Positions 1 through 8,216 of a stretch of 64,000 nucleotides of DNA are shown piece after piece. The notes under the pieces were generated by a model. It had not been told where the DNA came from and did not search any database. It saw only the letters and a program-made list of their open reading frames with translations. Each line of letters opens with the position of its first letter. Within the stretch, counting starts at the first letter, position 1. This DNA is from Caenispirillum salinarum AK4. Its GTDB lineage: Bacteria > Pseudomonadota > Alphaproteobacteria > Rhodospirillales > Rhodospirillaceae. Location of the stretch: assembly GCF_000315795.1 (NCBI RefSeq), contig NZ_ANHY01000022.1, positions 62,001 to 126,000 on the forward strand, in the 5' to 3' direction. The position numbers and the translations under genes were made by a program.

Positions 1-624
1 CTGGTGCTCATCGACACCGACACGCTGGGCACGCTGGACCGGCGCGAGTTGCTGGCCGGCTATGCCGAGGTCGTGAAATACGGCCTGATCGACGACCCGG
101 CCTTCTTCGAGCGCCTGGAGCGCGACGGCACCGCCTTGATCGCGGGCGACGAGGCCCAGCGCCGCGCCGCCATCCTCACCTCCTGCGCCGCCAAGGCCCG
201 CGTCGTGGCCGAGGACGAGCGCGAGGGCGGCCGCCGGGCGCTGCTGAACCTGGGCCACACCTTCGGCCACGCGCTGGAGGCCGAATGCGGCTACGGCGGA
301 ACGCTGCTGCACGGCGAGGCGGTTGCCATCGGCATGGTCATGGCCTTCGACCTGTCGGCGCGGCTCGACCTTTGCCCCGCCGAGGACGCCGCGCGGGTGC
401 GCGCCCACCTGGCGGCCGTCGGCCTGCCGGTGACGCCGCCGCGCCTGGAGGGTGCGCGCCTGGACACCGACCGGCTGATCGCCCACATGGCGTCGGACAA
501 GAAGGTCGCCGAGGGCAAGGTGACCTTCGTGCTGGCGCGCGGCATCGGCCAGGCGTTCCTGACCCGCGACGTGGCGCCGGAGGCCCTGCGCGCCACCGTG
601 GCCGAGGCCGTCGCCGCCTCCTGA
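1..624 (+). CDS. aroB: 3-dehydroquinate synthase, C-terminal part (5' end outside window)
   Basis: AroB converts DAHP to 3-dehydroquinate, the second step of the shikimate pathway, in the cytoplasm, using NAD and a divalent metal. The window opens inside the gene; 207 residues remain, roughly the last 55 percent of a normal AroB. The three metal ligands of the family are visible: Glu in GYAEVVKYGLI (about visible residue 23), His in NLGHTFGHALE and His in LLHGEAVAIGM. The C-terminal helical domain is complete and ends in TGA at 622-624. A CorC-type gene follows after 53 bases on the same strand, so the two may be co-transcribed. aroK, which often precedes aroB, would lie outside the window. 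Confidence 0.95.
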   Translation: MVLIDTDTLGTLDRRELLAGYAEVVKYGLIDDPAFFERLERDGTALIAGDEAQRRAAILTSCAAKARVVAEDEREGGRRALLNLGHTFGHALEAECGYGGTLLHGEAVAIGMVMAFDLSARLDLCPAEDAARVRAHLAAVGLPVTPPRLEGARLDTDRLIAHMASDKKVAEGKVTFVLARGIGQAFLTRDVAPEALRATVAEAVAAS

Positions 625-677
625 CCGTTCACCCTGCCCGCCATCCCTCTTCCGCCCATCTCAAGGACGGTTCCACC

Positions 678-2000
678 ATGACCACCGCCATGATCGTCTC
701 CATCGTCGCGATCCTGGTTTGCCTTGTCCTGTCCGCCTTCTTCTCGGGCTCCGAGACGGCGCTGACGGCCGCATCGCGCCCCCTGATCAGCGAGCTTGAG
801 CGCAAGGGCGACACCCGCGCCGGCATTGCCAACGGCCTGCTCATCAAGCGCGAGCGGCTGATCGCCACCATCCTGCTGGGCAACAACCTGGTCAACATCC
901 TGGCCTCGGCGCTCGCGACCAGCGTGCTGATCGGGCTGTTCGGCGAGGGCGGCGTGGCCATGGCCACCGTGGTCATGACCATCATGATCCTGATCTTTTC
1001 CGAGATCCTGCCCAAGACCTACGCCCTGACCCACACCCACCGCATGGCGCTGGGCGTGGCGCCGATCATGCGGGTGCTGGTGACCATCTTCCAGCCGCTG
1101 ACCAGCGTCATCCAGGGCATGGTCTCGGTGACCCTGAAGGTGGTCGGCGGCGGCGAGCGGCCGCACACGTCCTCCATGGCGCTGGCCGAACTGCGTGGCG
1201 CCATCGAGATGCACACGGCGCAAGCCGCCGAGGCCGGCGGCGAGAAGGTCATCGCGCATGAACGCGCCATGCTGCGCAGCGTGCTGGACTTGGCCGACGT
1301 CGAGGTGTCCGAGATCATGGTGCCGCGCGGCAAGCTGGTCACCATCGACGCCGACCAGCCGACGTCCGACATCGTGCGCCAGGTGCTCGCCAGCCCCTAC
1401 ACCCGCATTCCGCTGTGGCGCGGCAAGTCCGACAACATCGTCGGCATCCTGCACGCCAAGGCGCTGCTGCGCGCCGTGGAGGCCCATTCCGGCGACATCT
1501 CGGACCTGGACATCGTCGCCATCGCCTCGCCGCCGTGGTTCATCCCCGACGCCACGCGCCTGCTGGACCAGCTGCAGGCCTTCCGCCAGCGGCGCGAGCA
1601 CTTTGCGCTGGTGGTCGACGAATACGGCGTGCTGCTGGGCATCGTGACGCTGGAAGACATCCTGGAGGAAATCGTCGGCGAGATTTCCGACGAACACGAC
1701 ATCGCCGTCTCGGGCGTGCGGCCGCAGCCCGACGGGTCCTTCGTCATCGATGGCGGGGTGACCATCCGCGACCTCAACCGGCAGTTCGAATGGGACCTGC
1801 CCGACGAGGAAGCCGCCACCATCGCAGGCCTGGTGCTGCACGAAAGCCGCTCCATCCCCGACCCCGGCCAGACCTTCCTGTTCCACGGCTTCCGGTTCGA
1901 GGTGCTGCGCCGCCACCGCAACCAGATCACGTCCATCCGCGTCACGCCGGTCGCCGAGGAGGAGAAGCACGACGAGGACACGGCCCAGCCCTCGGGATGA
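678..2000 (+). CDS. CorC/HlyC-family membrane protein (DUF21-CBS-CorC_HlyC)
   Basis: A 440-residue inner-membrane protein. The N-terminal DUF21 domain (about residues 1-180) has several hydrophobic helices and the family motif SAFFSGSETALTAASR. A CBS pair follows (about 205-330, with IMVPRGKLVTID and VVDEYGVLLGIVTLEDILEE), then a C-terminal CorC_HlyC domain. Family members have been linked to magnesium or cobalt export and haemolysin-like activities; the substrate cannot be read from sequence. The ATG at 678 is chosen because the DUF21 helix begins directly after it and an AAGGACGG ribosome-binding site lies upstream. The frame stays open further upstream only as an overlap with aroB. Confidence 0.9.
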   Translation: MTTAMIVSIVAILVCLVLSAFFSGSETALTAASRPLISELERKGDTRAGIANGLLIKRERLIATILLGNNLVNILASALATSVLIGLFGEGGVAMATVVMTIMILIFSEILPKTYALTHTHRMALGVAPIMRVLVTIFQPLTSVIQGMVSVTLKVVGGGERPHTSSMALAELRGAIEMHTAQAAEAGGEKVIAHERAMLRSVLDLADVEVSEIMVPRGKLVTIDADQPTSDIVRQVLASPYTRIPLWRGKSDNIVGILHAKALLRAVEAHSGDISDLDIVAIASPPWFIPDATRLLDQLQAFRQRREHFALVVDEYGVLLGIVTLEDILEEIVGEISDEHDIAVSGVRPQPDGSFVIDGGVTIRDLNRQFEWDLPDEEAATIAGLVLHESRSIPDPGQTFLFHGFRFEVLRRHRNQITSIRVTPVAEEEKHDEDTAQPSG

Positions 2001-2194
2001 TCGGACCCGCAACGCCTGCCACTCTTTCAGGGATGCACTAATTCCTTAGTTCGGCGCTAGGTAATTCTCTTGACGCCCGCTTGTGCGCTGGCACACTGAA
2101 GTTTCGCAACGCAACGCAACGCGAAAGACGTGCGCCGGACAAAAGGCTCAGCGAACACAAGACACACAGGTCTCAGGCTGTCAGGGAGAGCGCC

Positions 2195-2647
2195 ATGGCG
2201 AAGATCGTTCCGGATATCATTCCCCGCGAGCAGACCCTGTCCATCGTCGCGCCGGAAACCACCGTGCGCACCGCCGCCGAGTTGATGCGCGACCGCAACA
2301 TCGCGGCCGTGATGATCGTGCGCGACGAGCGGCTGATCGGCATCATGACGGAACGTGACATCGCCGCCCGGGCCGTCGCCCGCGGCGTGGACCCGCAGAC
2401 GACGCGGGTGGAAGAGATCATGACCGCCGATCCCGACACCCTGGAAGCGGACGATCCGGCCATGACCGCGCTGAAGATGATGCGCGAGCACAACTACCGC
2501 CACCTGCCGGTGGTCAAGGACGGCAGGCCCGTCGGCATGGTGTCCATCCGCGATCTCTATGCCGTCGTGCAGTCCGAACTGGAAAGCGACATCCGCAACC
2601 GCGACGCCTACATCTTCGGCGAGAACTACGGCACCGCGCCCGCCTGA
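2195..2647 (+). CDS. Tandem CBS-domain protein
   Basis: A 150-residue soluble protein made almost entirely of two CBS motifs (about residues 8-65 and 75-135; ERDIAARAVARG ends the first, GMVSIRDLYAVV ends the second). CBS pairs bind adenosine nucleotides or similar ligands and act as regulatory modules. Stand-alone pairs of this length are common in alphaproteobacteria and their partners are mostly unknown. The ATG at 2195 has a GGGAGAG ribosome-binding site and matches the start of the conserved domain. A hairpin terminator follows at 2670-2704, so the gene is probably a single transcription unit. Confidence 0.85.
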   Translation: MAKIVPDIIPREQTLSIVAPETTVRTAAELMRDRNIAAVMIVRDERLIGIMTERDIAARAVARGVDPQTTRVEEIMTADPDTLEADDPAMTALKMMREHNYRHLPVVKDGRPVGMVSIRDLYAVVQSELESDIRNRDAYIFGENYGTAPA

Positions 2648-2669
2648 CGGCACGCTTGCCACACCGAGA

Positions 2670-2704
2670 AACGGCCGCCGCTCCGCACCGGACCGGCGGC
2701 CGTT
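2670..2704 (+). terminator. Hairpin terminator after the CBS-protein gene
   Basis: A perfect 11-base stem, AACGGCCGCCG pairing with CGGCGGCCGTT, with a 13-base loop, 23 bases past the CBS-gene stop. The T tract is short (TT), so termination efficiency is uncertain. Confidence 0.6.
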
Positions 2705-2818
2705 GCACGTGCGGCCCTTGACGGGATGCGAAAAGGGCATGACGTTGACGTAAACGGAAAGCCCGACCATGATGGTCGGCATCCGTCCGCCGTGCCGAAT
2801 CCTGGAGAGTCCACGCCC

Positions 2819-3400
2819 ATGCCCCTGACCCCGCCGAGCGTCGCCCGCGAGAAGCAGCACACGCGGACCGTCGAAGTGGAAGGCTTCCGCCGCGAAGACG
2901 GGCTGTACGACATCGAGGGCCATCTGGTCGACACCAAGACCTACGGCTTTTCCAACCAGGACCGTGGCCGGATCGAGGCCGGCGAGCCGCTGCACGGCAT
3001 GTGGCTGCGCCTGACCATCGACCGCACCATGCTGATCCGCTCGGCCGAGGCGGTGACCGATTACGGCCCCTTCACCATCTGCAAGGACATCAACCCGGAT
3101 TTTACCAAGCTGGAGGGCCTGCGCATCGGCCCCGGCTTCCGCAAGGACGTCCGCGCCCGGCTGGGCGGCCGGCACGGCTGCACGCATCTGGTGGAGATGC
3201 TGCTCGGCCCCATGGCGACGACGGCCTTTCAGACCATGTACGCCGAGCGGGAGAAGACCGGCGAGAACAAGGGGTTGACGGAGCGTCCCCGGATCATCGA
3301 CACCTGCCACGCCCTCGCAGCCGACGGCCCCATCGTCCAGCGCCAATGGCCGCAATGGTATGAAGGCCCTAAGGAACAGGGCACCGGGACCGACGACTGA
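2819..3400 (+). CDS. DUF2889 domain protein
   Basis: A 193-residue soluble protein matching the DUF2889 family: the HTRTVEVEGFRREDGLYDIE N-terminal signature, DTKTYGF, then a conserved core with GRHGCTHLVEML and a conserved cysteine. Members are widespread in proteobacteria without a firmly established function. The ATG at 2819 has GGAGAG ten bases upstream and begins just before the conserved domain; earlier ATGs in the frame lack conservation. The gene stands alone between the terminator at 2670-2704 and a repeat-containing spacer. Confidence 0.8.
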   Translation: MPLTPPSVAREKQHTRTVEVEGFRREDGLYDIEGHLVDTKTYGFSNQDRGRIEAGEPLHGMWLRLTIDRTMLIRSAEAVTDYGPFTICKDINPDFTKLEGLRIGPGFRKDVRARLGGRHGCTHLVEMLLGPMATTAFQTMYAEREKTGENKGLTERPRIIDTCHALAADGPIVQRQWPQWYEGPKEQGTGTDD

Positions 3401-3900
3401 GGCGGTGGCGGCCTCCGCGGCAGGTTGTTTGGCGCCGCACGGGGAGTCCTGCTGTCGAGGCTGTCAAGAAATCGGCTGGTTGCCACCAGAGGCGTCGCAA
3501 TGGCGGTTGACGGCGTCGGTGGGCCCTTGCTTTCGCAGGGGCGACGGAGGCCTTAACTTACTGTGATAGAAACAAGAAATCACCCGTCATTCCTGCGAAA
3601 GCAGGAATCCACCTCCGGTGCCAACCATCCTGCCGCGCGCCCGTCGGGGAACGTTCACCGATCTCTTTACAGCCCCTTTCGCAGGAATGACGCGGCCCAC
3701 ACGCTCCGTCAGCCGCCCTTGCAACGCCTTTGGCGGCAACAAGCGGTTTCCTGAGACCCTGGAGGGCAGGAAACCTCACCCGACGCCGAACGCGCGTTGC
3801 GGCCTTACCGCAGGCCGTGACCAGCGCACCCGGCCCGGGAGCGCGAGGGCGCGTCCGCCCCCGCCTCACGCCCATCACGCGGCAGCCGCGAGCCGCCGCC
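3401..3900. other. 500-base spacer without a credible gene
   Basis: Between the DUF2889 gene and the convergent LpoA-like gene there is no reading frame with domain content. The spacer holds the inverted-repeat element at 3585-3692 and a diverged third copy of its arm near 3530-3550 (CTTTCGCAGG followed by GGCGACGG). Short frames crossing it on the minus strand encode WIPAFAGMTG, the usual mistranslation of this palindrome class. Confidence 0.6.
3585..3692. repeat. Inverted-repeat (REP/MITE-like) element
   Basis: CGTCATTCCTGCGAAAG at 3585-3601 is repeated exactly, in inverted orientation, as CTTTCGCAGGAATGACG at 3676-3692. The left arm is itself part of a hairpin, ATTCCTGC-GAAA-GCAGGAAT (3589-3608). 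This palindrome class is widespread in proteobacterial intergenic DNA. Confidence 0.75.
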
Positions 3901-5232
3901 TCAGCTGCCCGCGGCGCTGGGGAAGCTTTCGGGCGCCGGCGCCACCACCTGCGCCCCGTCGCGCGTGACGCGCAGGATGGCGAAGCCGCGTTCCACCGTG
4001 CCGTCCTGGCGCAGGCGGAACAGGCCGTCGACGCCGACGAAGCCTTCCGGGTTGGTCAGCGCGCGGGCGTCGAAGGGGGCGGTCTCGTTGCGCTTGGCCA
4101 GCACGGCGGCGAGCGCGGTGGCGTCATAGCCCACGTTGGCGATCGCCGGCGGCGTGGTGCCGTAGGCGTTGCCGTAGCGGCGGGTGAAATAGTCATTGCT
4201 CTGCGGCGAAGGCGCCGGGAACACCGCGCCGACCAGCGCGGGCTCCTGGCCCAGGCGGCGGTCGTCGTTCCACAGCATGGTGCCCATGTACTGCACCTGC
4301 TCGGGCCGCACGCCGTAGTAAGGCAGCAGGGCCGCGATCTCGCGCAGCTGCTGGCCGCTCTCGGGCAGCAGCAGGGCCTGGAAGCCGATGTCGCCCGAGC
4401 CCTGGATCTGCTGCAGGCGCTGCAGGGCGCGCTGGGCCACCGGGTCGGGACTGGCCGCCAGCTCCTGCTTCTGGCGCTCCAGCGCCGCCTGCGAGGCCGA
4501 AGGGTTGGTCAGGCGCTTGATGGCCTCGTCCGGCGCACCGCCCGGATTGAAGTATTCCACCTGCACCACCGCGGCATTGGCCCGCGCGGTGACGTCGCGC
4601 AGGGCGTCTGCCATGGCGCGGCCGTAGGCGGTGGAGGGCGCCAGCACGGCGAAGCGGTCCATGTTCTGGCCGCGGGCGAAGCGCACGAGGGCCTCGGCCT
4701 GCTCGCTGAGCAGCAGGCCCATGACGTAGACGTTGTCGGCCGCCGCCGAGGTGTCGGTGGAGAAGCTGACCACGTTCACCCCCGCTGCCTGGGCCTGCGG
4801 GGCCACGGCGCGGACGTTGTCGGCGAACAGGGGTCCGAGAACAAGCTGCGCGCCTTCGCTCAGGGCCTTGTCCATGGCGGCGCGGGCGCCGTCCGGGGTG
4901 CCCTGGGTGTCGTAGGGCTGCAGCACGAAGCGGTCGTCGGCCACGTCGAACACCGCCATCTGGGCGGCGTTGAGCAGCGCCTGCCCGACATCGGCGGCCC
5001 GGCCCGAGCGCGGCACCAGCAGGGCGACGCGGCGGTAGCCGTCCTCCACCTCGGTGGGCGGCGGCGGCGCGGGTTCGGCGCGCTGGGCGGGCGGCGCCTG
5101 GCGCGGCGCTTCCACCCGGGGCTGTTCGGGTGCTATCTGTTGCTGCGCACAGGCGGACACCACCGACACAAGTGCCAGGACGGCGAGCGATGGCAGAAGA
5201 CGAAAGCGCTGACGATGATCCGCGCGGGGCAC
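3901..5232 (-). CDS. LpoA-like penicillin-binding protein activator, lipoprotein
   Basis: A 443-residue exported lipoprotein: a basic N-terminus, a hydrophobic segment and a lipobox ending VVSAC at about residue 28, then a proline-rich linker and a periplasmic-binding-protein-like (type I) fold of about 370 residues starting YRRVALLVPRSGRAADVG. In enterobacteria LpoA (YraM) stimulates PBP1A from the outer membrane and sits beside rsmI (yraL) and yraN. The same neighbours are present here, but divergently, which supports the call. The GTG at 5232 is chosen because AGGAGG lies six bases before it; a TTG two codons earlier touches the same site too closely. The start region overlaps the divergent rsmI start by about 43 bases. 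An amino-acid ABC binding-protein label is the alternative. Confidence 0.8.
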   Translation of the reverse strand: MPRADHRQRFRLLPSLAVLALVSVVSACAQQQIAPEQPRVEAPRQAPPAQRAEPAPPPPTEVEDGYRRVALLVPRSGRAADVGQALLNAAQMAVFDVADDRFVLQPYDTQGTPDGARAAMDKALSEGAQLVLGPLFADNVRAVAPQAQAAGVNVVSFSTDTSAAADNVYVMGLLLSEQAEALVRFARGQNMDRFAVLAPSTAYGRAMADALRDVTARANAAVVQVEYFNPGGAPDEAIKRLTNPSASQAALERQKQELAASPDPVAQRALQRLQQIQGSGDIGFQALLLPESGQQLREIAALLPYYGVRPEQVQYMGTMLWNDDRRLGQEPALVGAVFPAPSPQSNDYFTRRYGNAYGTTPPAIANVGYDATALAAVLAKRNETAPFDARALTNPEGFVGVDGLFRLRQDGTVERGFAILRVTRDGAQVVAPAPESFPSAAGS

Positions 5233-6149
5233 GGGCAACCTCCTCCGGTAACGGCGCGACTGGGCCCAAGCCTAGCGGCGCATTAAGGCGAGGGGAAGGC
5301 GAAAGGCATCGTCTCCCCCCGGGGTTGTATGTGGTGGCGACGCCCATCGGCAACCTGGGCGACATCACCCTGCGCGCGCTGGAGACGTTGCAAGGCGCCG
5401 ACGTGATCGCCTGCGAGGACACGCGCGTGACCGGCAACATGGCGCGGCGTCTGGACATCCAGACGCCGTTGACCCCCTATCACGAGCACAACGCGGAAGC
5501 CGCACGGCCCAAGCTCATCGACCGGATGAAGAACGGCGGCGCCGTCGCGCTGGTTTCCGACGCCGGCACGCCTCTGGTCTCCGACCCCGGCTACAAGCTG
5601 GTGCGCGCGGTGGTGGAGGAAGGGCTGAAGGTCGTCCCCCTGCCCGGCGCGTCGGCGGCGCTCGCGGCGCTGGTGGTGGCGGGGCTGCCGTCGGACCGCT
5701 TCCTGTTCTGCGGCTTCCCGCCCCAGAAGACCAAGGCCCGCCGCGACTGGCTGGCCGAGGTGGCGGGCATCGGCGCGACGCTGGTCATCTACGAGGGGCC
5801 GAGCCGCCTTGCCGCCAGCCTGGCCGACATGGCGGAGGTGCTGGGCGCGGGGCGCGAGGCCGCCGTCTGCCGCGAACTGACCAAGCTGTACGAGGAAACC
5901 CGCCGGGGCACGCTGGCCGACCTCGCCGCCCGCTACGCCGCCGAGGCCGCGCCGAAGGGCGAGGTGGTGGTCGTCGTCGGGCCGCCCGCTCCCGCCGAGG
6001 CCGCGACGGAAGAAGACCTCGATGCCATGCTGCGCGCCGCGCTGGACCGCGGAGAGAGCGTGCGCGACGCCGCCGCCGCCGTGGCCGCCGCGACGGGACT
6101 GAAAAAGCGCGCCGTCTACGCCCGGGCGCTCGACCTGGCGAAGGGCTGA
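5190..6149 (+). CDS. rsmI: 16S rRNA (cytidine-1402-2'-O)-methyltransferase
   Basis: RsmI methylates the ribose of C1402 in 16S rRNA using S-adenosylmethionine, acting with RsmH on the decoding centre. The SUMT/tetrapyrrole methylase fold is clear: GLYVVATPIGNLGDITLRAL at the N-terminal edge, ACEDTRVTGNM, LVSDAGTPLVSDPGYKLV, PLPGASAALAALVVAGLPSD and FLFCGFPPQKTKAR. The ATG at 5190 gives 319 residues, with about 45 extra residues before the conserved core. It is the only ATG available but has a weak ribosome-binding site, and it lies inside the start region of the divergent lipoprotein gene. A TTG or GTG nearer the core (about 5324-5330) is possible. yraN starts three bases after the stop. Confidence 0.93.
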   Translation: MAEDESADDDPRGARATSSGNGATGPKPSGALRRGEGERHRLPPGLYVVATPIGNLGDITLRALETLQGADVIACEDTRVTGNMARRLDIQTPLTPYHEHNAEAARPKLIDRMKNGGAVALVSDAGTPLVSDPGYKLVRAVVEEGLKVVPLPGASAALAALVVAGLPSDRFLFCGFPPQKTKARRDWLAEVAGIGATLVIYEGPSRLAASLADMAEVLGAGREAAVCRELTKLYEETRRGTLADLAARYAAEAAPKGEVVVVVGPPAPAEAATEEDLDAMLRAALDRGESVRDAAAAVAAATGLKKRAVYARALDLAKG

Positions 6150-6152
6150 GGC

Positions 6153-6566
6153 ATGGCGCTGCCGCTGTTCCGCCGCCCCGCCGTGCGCTCGACCAAGGAC
6201 CGCCGCGCCGCCGAGACCCGCGGCCGCACGGCGGAAGCCGCCTGCGTGGCGGCGCTGGAGGCCGCCGGCTGGGCGCTGGTGGCCGAACGCTTCCGCCCGC
6301 CGCGCGGCCAGGGCGCCGGCGAGATCGACCTGATCGCCCGGCGCGGCGCGGTGCTGGCGTTCATCGAGGTCAAGGCGCGCGAGGCGGAAGGCGACGCGGC
6401 GGAAAGCGTCACGCCCCGCCAGCAGGGCCGCATCGCCCGCGCGGCCGAAGTGTTCCTCGCCCTCCATCCCGAGCTTGCCGAGCTGGACTGCCGCTTCGAC
6501 GTCATGCTGGTGACCCCGGGCACGGCCCCGAAACACATCGAGGACGCCTGGCGGCCGGGGTTTTGA
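6153..6566 (+). CDS. YraN family protein (UPF0102, endonuclease-like fold)
   Basis: A 137-residue protein with the YraN/UPF0102 core: GRTAEAACVAALEAAGW, GEIDLIARRGAVLAFIEVKAR and an RRIxRAAE-like helix (GRIARAAEVFLALHP). The Glu-Asp and Glu-x-Lys positions (GEIDLI, IEVKAR) are those of the PD-(D/E)xK nuclease fold. The biochemical role is not firmly established. It directly follows rsmI, as in many proteobacteria, almost certainly in the same transcript. The stop lies 42 bases from the convergent GGDEF gene, with a hairpin between them. Confidence 0.88.
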   Translation: MALPLFRRPAVRSTKDRRAAETRGRTAEAACVAALEAAGWALVAERFRPPRGQGAGEIDLIARRGAVLAFIEVKAREAEGDAAESVTPRQQGRIARAAEVFLALHPELAELDCRFDVMLVTPGTAPKHIEDAWRPGF

Positions 6567-6579
6567 GGAAGGAAGGAAG

Positions 6580-6599
6580 GAAGCCAGGGCCGTGGCTTC
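6580..6599. terminator. Small hairpin between convergent genes
   Basis: GAAGCCA-GGGCCG-TGGCTTC gives a perfect 7-base stem between yraN and the convergent diguanylate cyclase gene. It lacks a T tract in both directions, so a terminator role is only inferred. A (GGAA)4 run sits just before it. Confidence 0.35.
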
Positions 6600-6608
6600 A
6601 CCCAGCCC

Positions 6609-8102
6609 TCACGCCGCGCCCATGTGGGCCATGCCCTCGGCGCGGACCACGCGGTTTCGCCCGGCCCGCTTGGCGGCGTAGAGGGCGGTGTCGGCGCGTT
6701 TGAGGGCGCCGCTCAGGCCCTCGCCCGCCACGAAGGTCGCCACGCCCAGGCTGGCCGTCAGGGGCAGGCCGGCCGGCGGGCCGCCTTCCTCCAGGCAGTC
6801 CACCGGCTCGGCGGCGATTCCGGCACGGATTCGCTCGGCTGCCGATTCCGCCGCCTTCGGGCCGCCGTGCAGCAGGATGGCGAACTCCTCGCCGCCCACG
6901 CGCGCCAGCAGGTCGCCGTCGCGCAGGTGGGCCCCCACCCGCGCCGCCACCGCCCGCAGGGCCACGTCACCCACCGCATGGCCGTAGGTGTCGTTGACCG
7001 CCTTGAAATGATCGATGTCCAGCGCCAGGAGTTGCAGCGACTCGGGCCCGTCGGTCGCCGCGATGCGCCGGGCGGCGACCGTCTCGAAGCCGCGGCGGTT
7101 CAGCGCGCCGGTCAGCGGGTCGGTGTCGGCCGCGTCGCGCAGGGAGTGCTCGGCGTGCTTGCGCGAGGTGATCTCCAGCGCCAGTCCGGCGATGCGCTTC
7201 AGGCGGCCGTCGGCGTCGCGCTCGGCATCGGCGCGGACCTCCCACCACACCCGTGACCCGCCGCGCGTGCGCACCTGGACGTCGAGCCGGAAGGACTCGC
7301 TGGTGCCGACGGTGCAGCGGCGCACCCGCTCCATCAGGGCCTCGCGGTGGTCGGGCGCCAGGTGGTGCAGCAGGCTGCGCAGCGCCATCTTGGGGTACGG
7401 CGGCGGATAGCCGAGCAGGCGGTAGAAGGCGTCCGAGCACCACAGCCGCCCCGGATCGAATGCCCAGTCCCACACGCCGCTGTGGGCGGAGGAGTCCAGG
7501 ACCGCAAGCTGGCGCGTGCGGTCGTCCAGCCGCTGGCGGTGGATCAGGGCTCCGATCAGGTCGGCGCAGGTGCGCAGGAAGTCCAGTTCCTCGGCGCTCC
7601 ACGGCACCTCGCGCCTGCAGTCGTCCAGGCCCAGCGTCCCCCACCACCCGCCGTCGAGCATGATGGGCACGGTCGCCATGGCGGTGATGGCCTGGCTGTC
7701 CATGTCGTCGCGCAGATGGCTGCCGGGGGCAAGGTCGCGGGTGAGGAAGGCGGTGCTCTCGCCACGCAGCCGCGATTGCACCAGGGCGCGGTAGTCGGGC
7801 GCCACCATCGCGGTGCGGAACAGGCGGAAACGCTTGAGGTGAAGCTGCGCCACCGGCGCGGATGCGGCCCATTCGAAGATGTAGTCCTGGACGACCTCGG
7901 TCTCCGTCACCTCCAGCGTCTGGAAGATCCACACCCGCGACGTTCCGGTGACCCGTCCCACCGTCGCCAGCATGGTGTCGACGGCGCGCGTCCAGTCGCG
8001 TCGGTCGTGGATGAGCCCCGAGCACTCCGCCAACGCCCGCACGAGCACGCCCGCCGGCACAGGCCATGGCGTCCCGCGATCCGCGACCGGATCCGTGTTC
8101 AT
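6609..8102 (-). CDS. GAF-PAS-GGDEF diguanylate cyclase
   Basis: A 497-residue cytoplasmic signalling protein without membrane segments. Domains in order: GAF (about 25-185), PAS with a PAC tail (about 190-315, containing VWDWAFDPGRLWCSDAFYRL) and GGDEF (about 325-490). The catalytic site reads GGEEF in LLARVGGEEFAILLHG, and the metal and substrate positions LALDIDHFKAVND are present, so synthesis of cyclic-di-GMP from GTP is expected. No RxxD inhibitory site was identified before the GGEEF. The ATG at 8102 has GGGGG seven bases upstream; an earlier ATG at 8132 has no such site. Confidence 0.9.
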   Translation of the reverse strand: MNTDPVADRGTPWPVPAGVLVRALAECSGLIHDRRDWTRAVDTMLATVGRVTGTSRVWIFQTLEVTETEVVQDYIFEWAASAPVAQLHLKRFRLFRTAMVAPDYRALVQSRLRGESTAFLTRDLAPGSHLRDDMDSQAITAMATVPIMLDGGWWGTLGLDDCRREVPWSAEELDFLRTCADLIGALIHRQRLDDRTRQLAVLDSSAHSGVWDWAFDPGRLWCSDAFYRLLGYPPPYPKMALRSLLHHLAPDHREALMERVRRCTVGTSESFRLDVQVRTRGGSRVWWEVRADAERDADGRLKRIAGLALEITSRKHAEHSLRDAADTDPLTGALNRRGFETVAARRIAATDGPESLQLLALDIDHFKAVNDTYGHAVGDVALRAVAARVGAHLRDGDLLARVGGEEFAILLHGGPKAAESAAERIRAGIAAEPVDCLEEGGPPAGLPLTASLGVATFVAGEGLSGALKRADTALYAAKRAGRNRVVRAEGMAHMGAA

Positions 8103-8216
8103 GATACCCCCAACTGCGCGCACCGCCCCCAATACTGTCCCCGTGGCGGTGATATTTCGGCTTACATGGCAGGGTAAGGCGAGACGATTGCGCGCGCAAC
8201 AACCGCCGCATGCCGA

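Noticed and set aside
291-2012. Long minus-strand frame opposite aroB and the CorC gene
   Set aside because: Low-complexity composition and no conserved motif; both plus-strand genes are clear.
3558-3878. Minus-strand frame containing WIPAFAGMTG
   Set aside because: This peptide is the typical mistranslation of the palindromic repeat at 3585; no other protein signature is present.
6566-6580. GGAA tandem run as a phase-variation repeat
   Set aside because: Four short units lying after the yraN stop, not in a promoter or coding frame, so no effect on a gene is expected.
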